A DNA stretch of 64,000 nucleotides from CAVRAZ01 sp963719135 (GTDB taxonomy: Bacteria > Pseudomonadota > Gammaproteobacteria > DSM-19610): positions 1-64,000 of the forward strand of contig CAVRAZ010000002.1 in NCBI GenBank assembly GCA_963719135.1. The letters are read 5' to 3'. Shown in pieces: positions 62,628 through 64,000 of the stretch. The notes below the pieces were generated by a model, which saw only the letters and a list, made by a program, of their open reading frames with translations, searched no databases and had not been told where the DNA came from. Numbering within the stretch: position 1 is the first letter of the stretch; each line of letters starts with the position of its first letter. A program made the translations under genes and the position numbers.

Positions 62628-64000
62628 GTGTGCCACGAGCACTGACTGCTGCGTAAGCATCGGTCAGTGCGTGTCGCACAAGTGATGAGGGTTTGGCCCC
62701 TCGGAGCCGCCTTGCAGGAGGAGGCTTCAAACCGCCACAAGCTGCGATGGTAAAGAGCCATGGTGGTGAGCGTTGTGGAAAAGGCAGGGCTTGACCCTGT
62801 CAGGTACGTACCACGGAGATGAACGTAAGTGAACCTTTGCTGACTTGTCGAAAGCGTAGGGATGTCGTCAAAACCGAGGGGTAGTCGTTAACTCGGGATG
62901 AGTCTGGGGGACACCTGTTTACTGCCCAGATGGCGGCCGGCATGAAGAAGGCATGAACGTGGTACAGGCGCTTGTGTGGAACGTGGGAACCTGTCGCCTT
63001 GATGTTAAGGGAGAAGCTCAAGTAGAGATCCTGCGAGAGCCAGAGTACCAATGCAAGGCACAGGGGCGGATGGCCCCGTAGTAGTGTTGAAGGCGCTGTA
63101 ATGGCGCTGGAGCGAAGGGGGTCAGTTACTCAGTTGGATTTGTAGGTCAACCGCACTGATCGGATCTTGCGCAGAGAGAGTGTTGAGCTGCCGACCGGTA
63201 AGTGATCGGGAGGAATTTATGGAAACAACAAAACCGTTCAAGATTTCCAAGCACGCAGTGATGCGCGCCTGGGAATTGGTAAAAGCCAACGATGGCGCTG
63301 AAGGTGTCGATGGTGAAACGATAGAGCAATTTGAGTCCAAACTGAAGGGGAACCTTTATAAGCTGTGGAATCGGCTTTCTTCAGGGTCTTACTTTCCGCC
63401 ACCGACCCGAACGGTAGCGATACCGAAAAAGGACGGTGGAGAACGAAAGCTGGGTATTCCCTCTGTTTCCGACAGGGTGGCCCAGACGGTGGCCAAATTG
63501 TCGTTTGAGCCCTTGGTGGAGCCGTATTTTCTCGGCGACTCCTATGGCTACAGACCGGGTAAGTCAGCCCATCAGGCGTTGGCAGTCACGCGAGAGCGTT
63601 GCTGGCGCTATGACTGGGTTCTGGAGTTTGACATCCGCGGACTGTTCGACAACATTGATCATCACCTGTTGATGAAGGCGGTTAAACGGCACACGGACAA
63701 TCCCTGGCTTCTACTCTATATCGAGCGCTGGATTACAGCACCGGTACAGCAGTCAGATGGCAGTGTGGTTGCGCGTGTAAGAGGAGTACCCCAAGGCGGT
63801 GTGATCAGTCCAGTGCTGTCAAATCTGTTCATGCACTATGCCTTCGATGCGTGGATGGATCGGGAATATCCCGATTCGCCGTGGTGTCGATATGCTGATG
63901 ATGGGCTTGCCCATTGTCGAACGCTGGCACAAGCGGAACAGCTGAGAGCGGCATTGGAGAAGCGGCTGCAGGACTGCGGCCTGGAGATGCACCCGGTAAA
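62628..64000 (+). mobile_element. Group II intron, 3' part beyond the window
   Basis: The intron probably starts at GTGTG (62628), which fits the GUGYG 5' consensus. The 590 bases before the ORF contain no other gene and many short stems, for example GCACTGAC/GTCAGTGC near 62638-62666, as expected for ribozyme domains I to IV. The intron-encoded reverse transcriptase begins in domain IV at 63219. A candidate EBS1 GTCGTC at 62864-62869 could pair with GACGAT at 62621-62626. The 3' end and domains V and VI are outside. Confidence 0.85.
63219..64000 (+). CDS. ltrA: Group II intron reverse transcriptase/maturase (LtrA-like), partial
   Basis: At least 260 residues, open to the window end. The start ATG 63219 follows GGGAGGA. 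RT blocks visible: KDGGERKLGIPSVSDRVAQ near residues 71-89, YGYRPGKSAHQALAV near 111-125, FDIRGLFDNIDHH near 141-153, RGVPQGGVISPVLSNLF near 189-205, and the catalytic YADDG at 225-229. The maturase and any DNA-endonuclease domains lie beyond the window. It helps splice and mobilise its host intron. Confidence 0.95.
   Translation, partial: METTKPFKISKHAVMRAWELVKANDGAEGVDGETIEQFESKLKGNLYKLWNRLSSGSYFPPPTRTVAIPKKDGGERKLGIPSVSDRVAQTVAKLSFEPLVEPYFLGDSYGYRPGKSAHQALAVTRERCWRYDWVLEFDIRGLFDNIDHHLLMKAVKRHTDNPWLLLYIERWITAPVQQSDGSVVARVRGVPQGGVISPVLSNLFMHYAFDAWMDREYPDSPWCRYADDGLAHCRTLAQAEQLRAALEKRLQDCGLEMHPV

Overview
The window looks like chromosome from a GC-rich gammaproteobacterium, probably near the Chromatiales or another sulfur-oxidising lineage. 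The evidence is gene content and order: ribF-ileS-lspA-fkpB-ispH followed by a Pseudomonas-style fimU-pilV-pilW-pilX-pilY1-pilY2-pilE run, fabA-fabB, rplU-rpmA-obgE-proB, Rsd, ZapG and YajQ. A Tat-exported DsrE-like protein and small c-type cytochromes fit a sulfur or respiratory lifestyle. The exact taxon is an inference.

Layout. 1-1830: tRNA-Met, a nested palindrome, two decayed gene remnants and a long ACAC/AAGG repeat hairpin. 1831-9856: rimO, a macro-domain hydrolase, a stand-alone CBM48 protein, two monohaem cytochromes, the DsrE-like protein and hrpA. 9857-13514: a second copy of the repeat hairpin, trkH and fabAB. 13999-19679: yajQ, a hotdog-fold protein, a response regulator with a ruined GGDEF motif, an H1-like lysine-rich protein, a YihY membrane protein, and a thioredoxin-like protein coupled to a 66-residue ORF. 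19806-31182: typA, yjbQ, zapG, an RRM protein, a 2-hydroxyacid dehydrogenase, PilZ, two Nudix hydrolases, a RibD-C protein, a reduced isc locus (iscR-like and iscU, no iscS), an HDOD protein and rsd. 31308-37165: mazG, an amtB remnant, a cobalamin riboswitch with btuB, pgl, an AraC-type regulator and a csrA variant. 37346-49260: tRNA-Pro and core housekeeping genes, ispB through ispH. 49270-59632: two consecutive minor-pilin cassettes plus PilY1 and two PilE-like pilins. 59659-64000: thiO, a Fur-family regulator, tRNA-Thr, a methyltransferase, and a group II intron that interrupts a short ORF and runs off the window end.

Themes. Type IV pilus assembly and surface signalling dominate the right third, and possible partners (PilZ, YajQ, the degenerate GGDEF regulator, CsrA) are scattered through the left half. 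Three genes that should be intact (btuB, ispB, fkpB) each carry an apparent +1 frameshift. Because ispB is normally essential, residual single-base sequence errors are a serious possibility. The most interesting leads are the IscR-like regulator that lacks its Fe-S cysteines yet sits behind a near-consensus IscR site, the duplicated minor-pilin set, the intron insertion, and the paired repeat hairpins.
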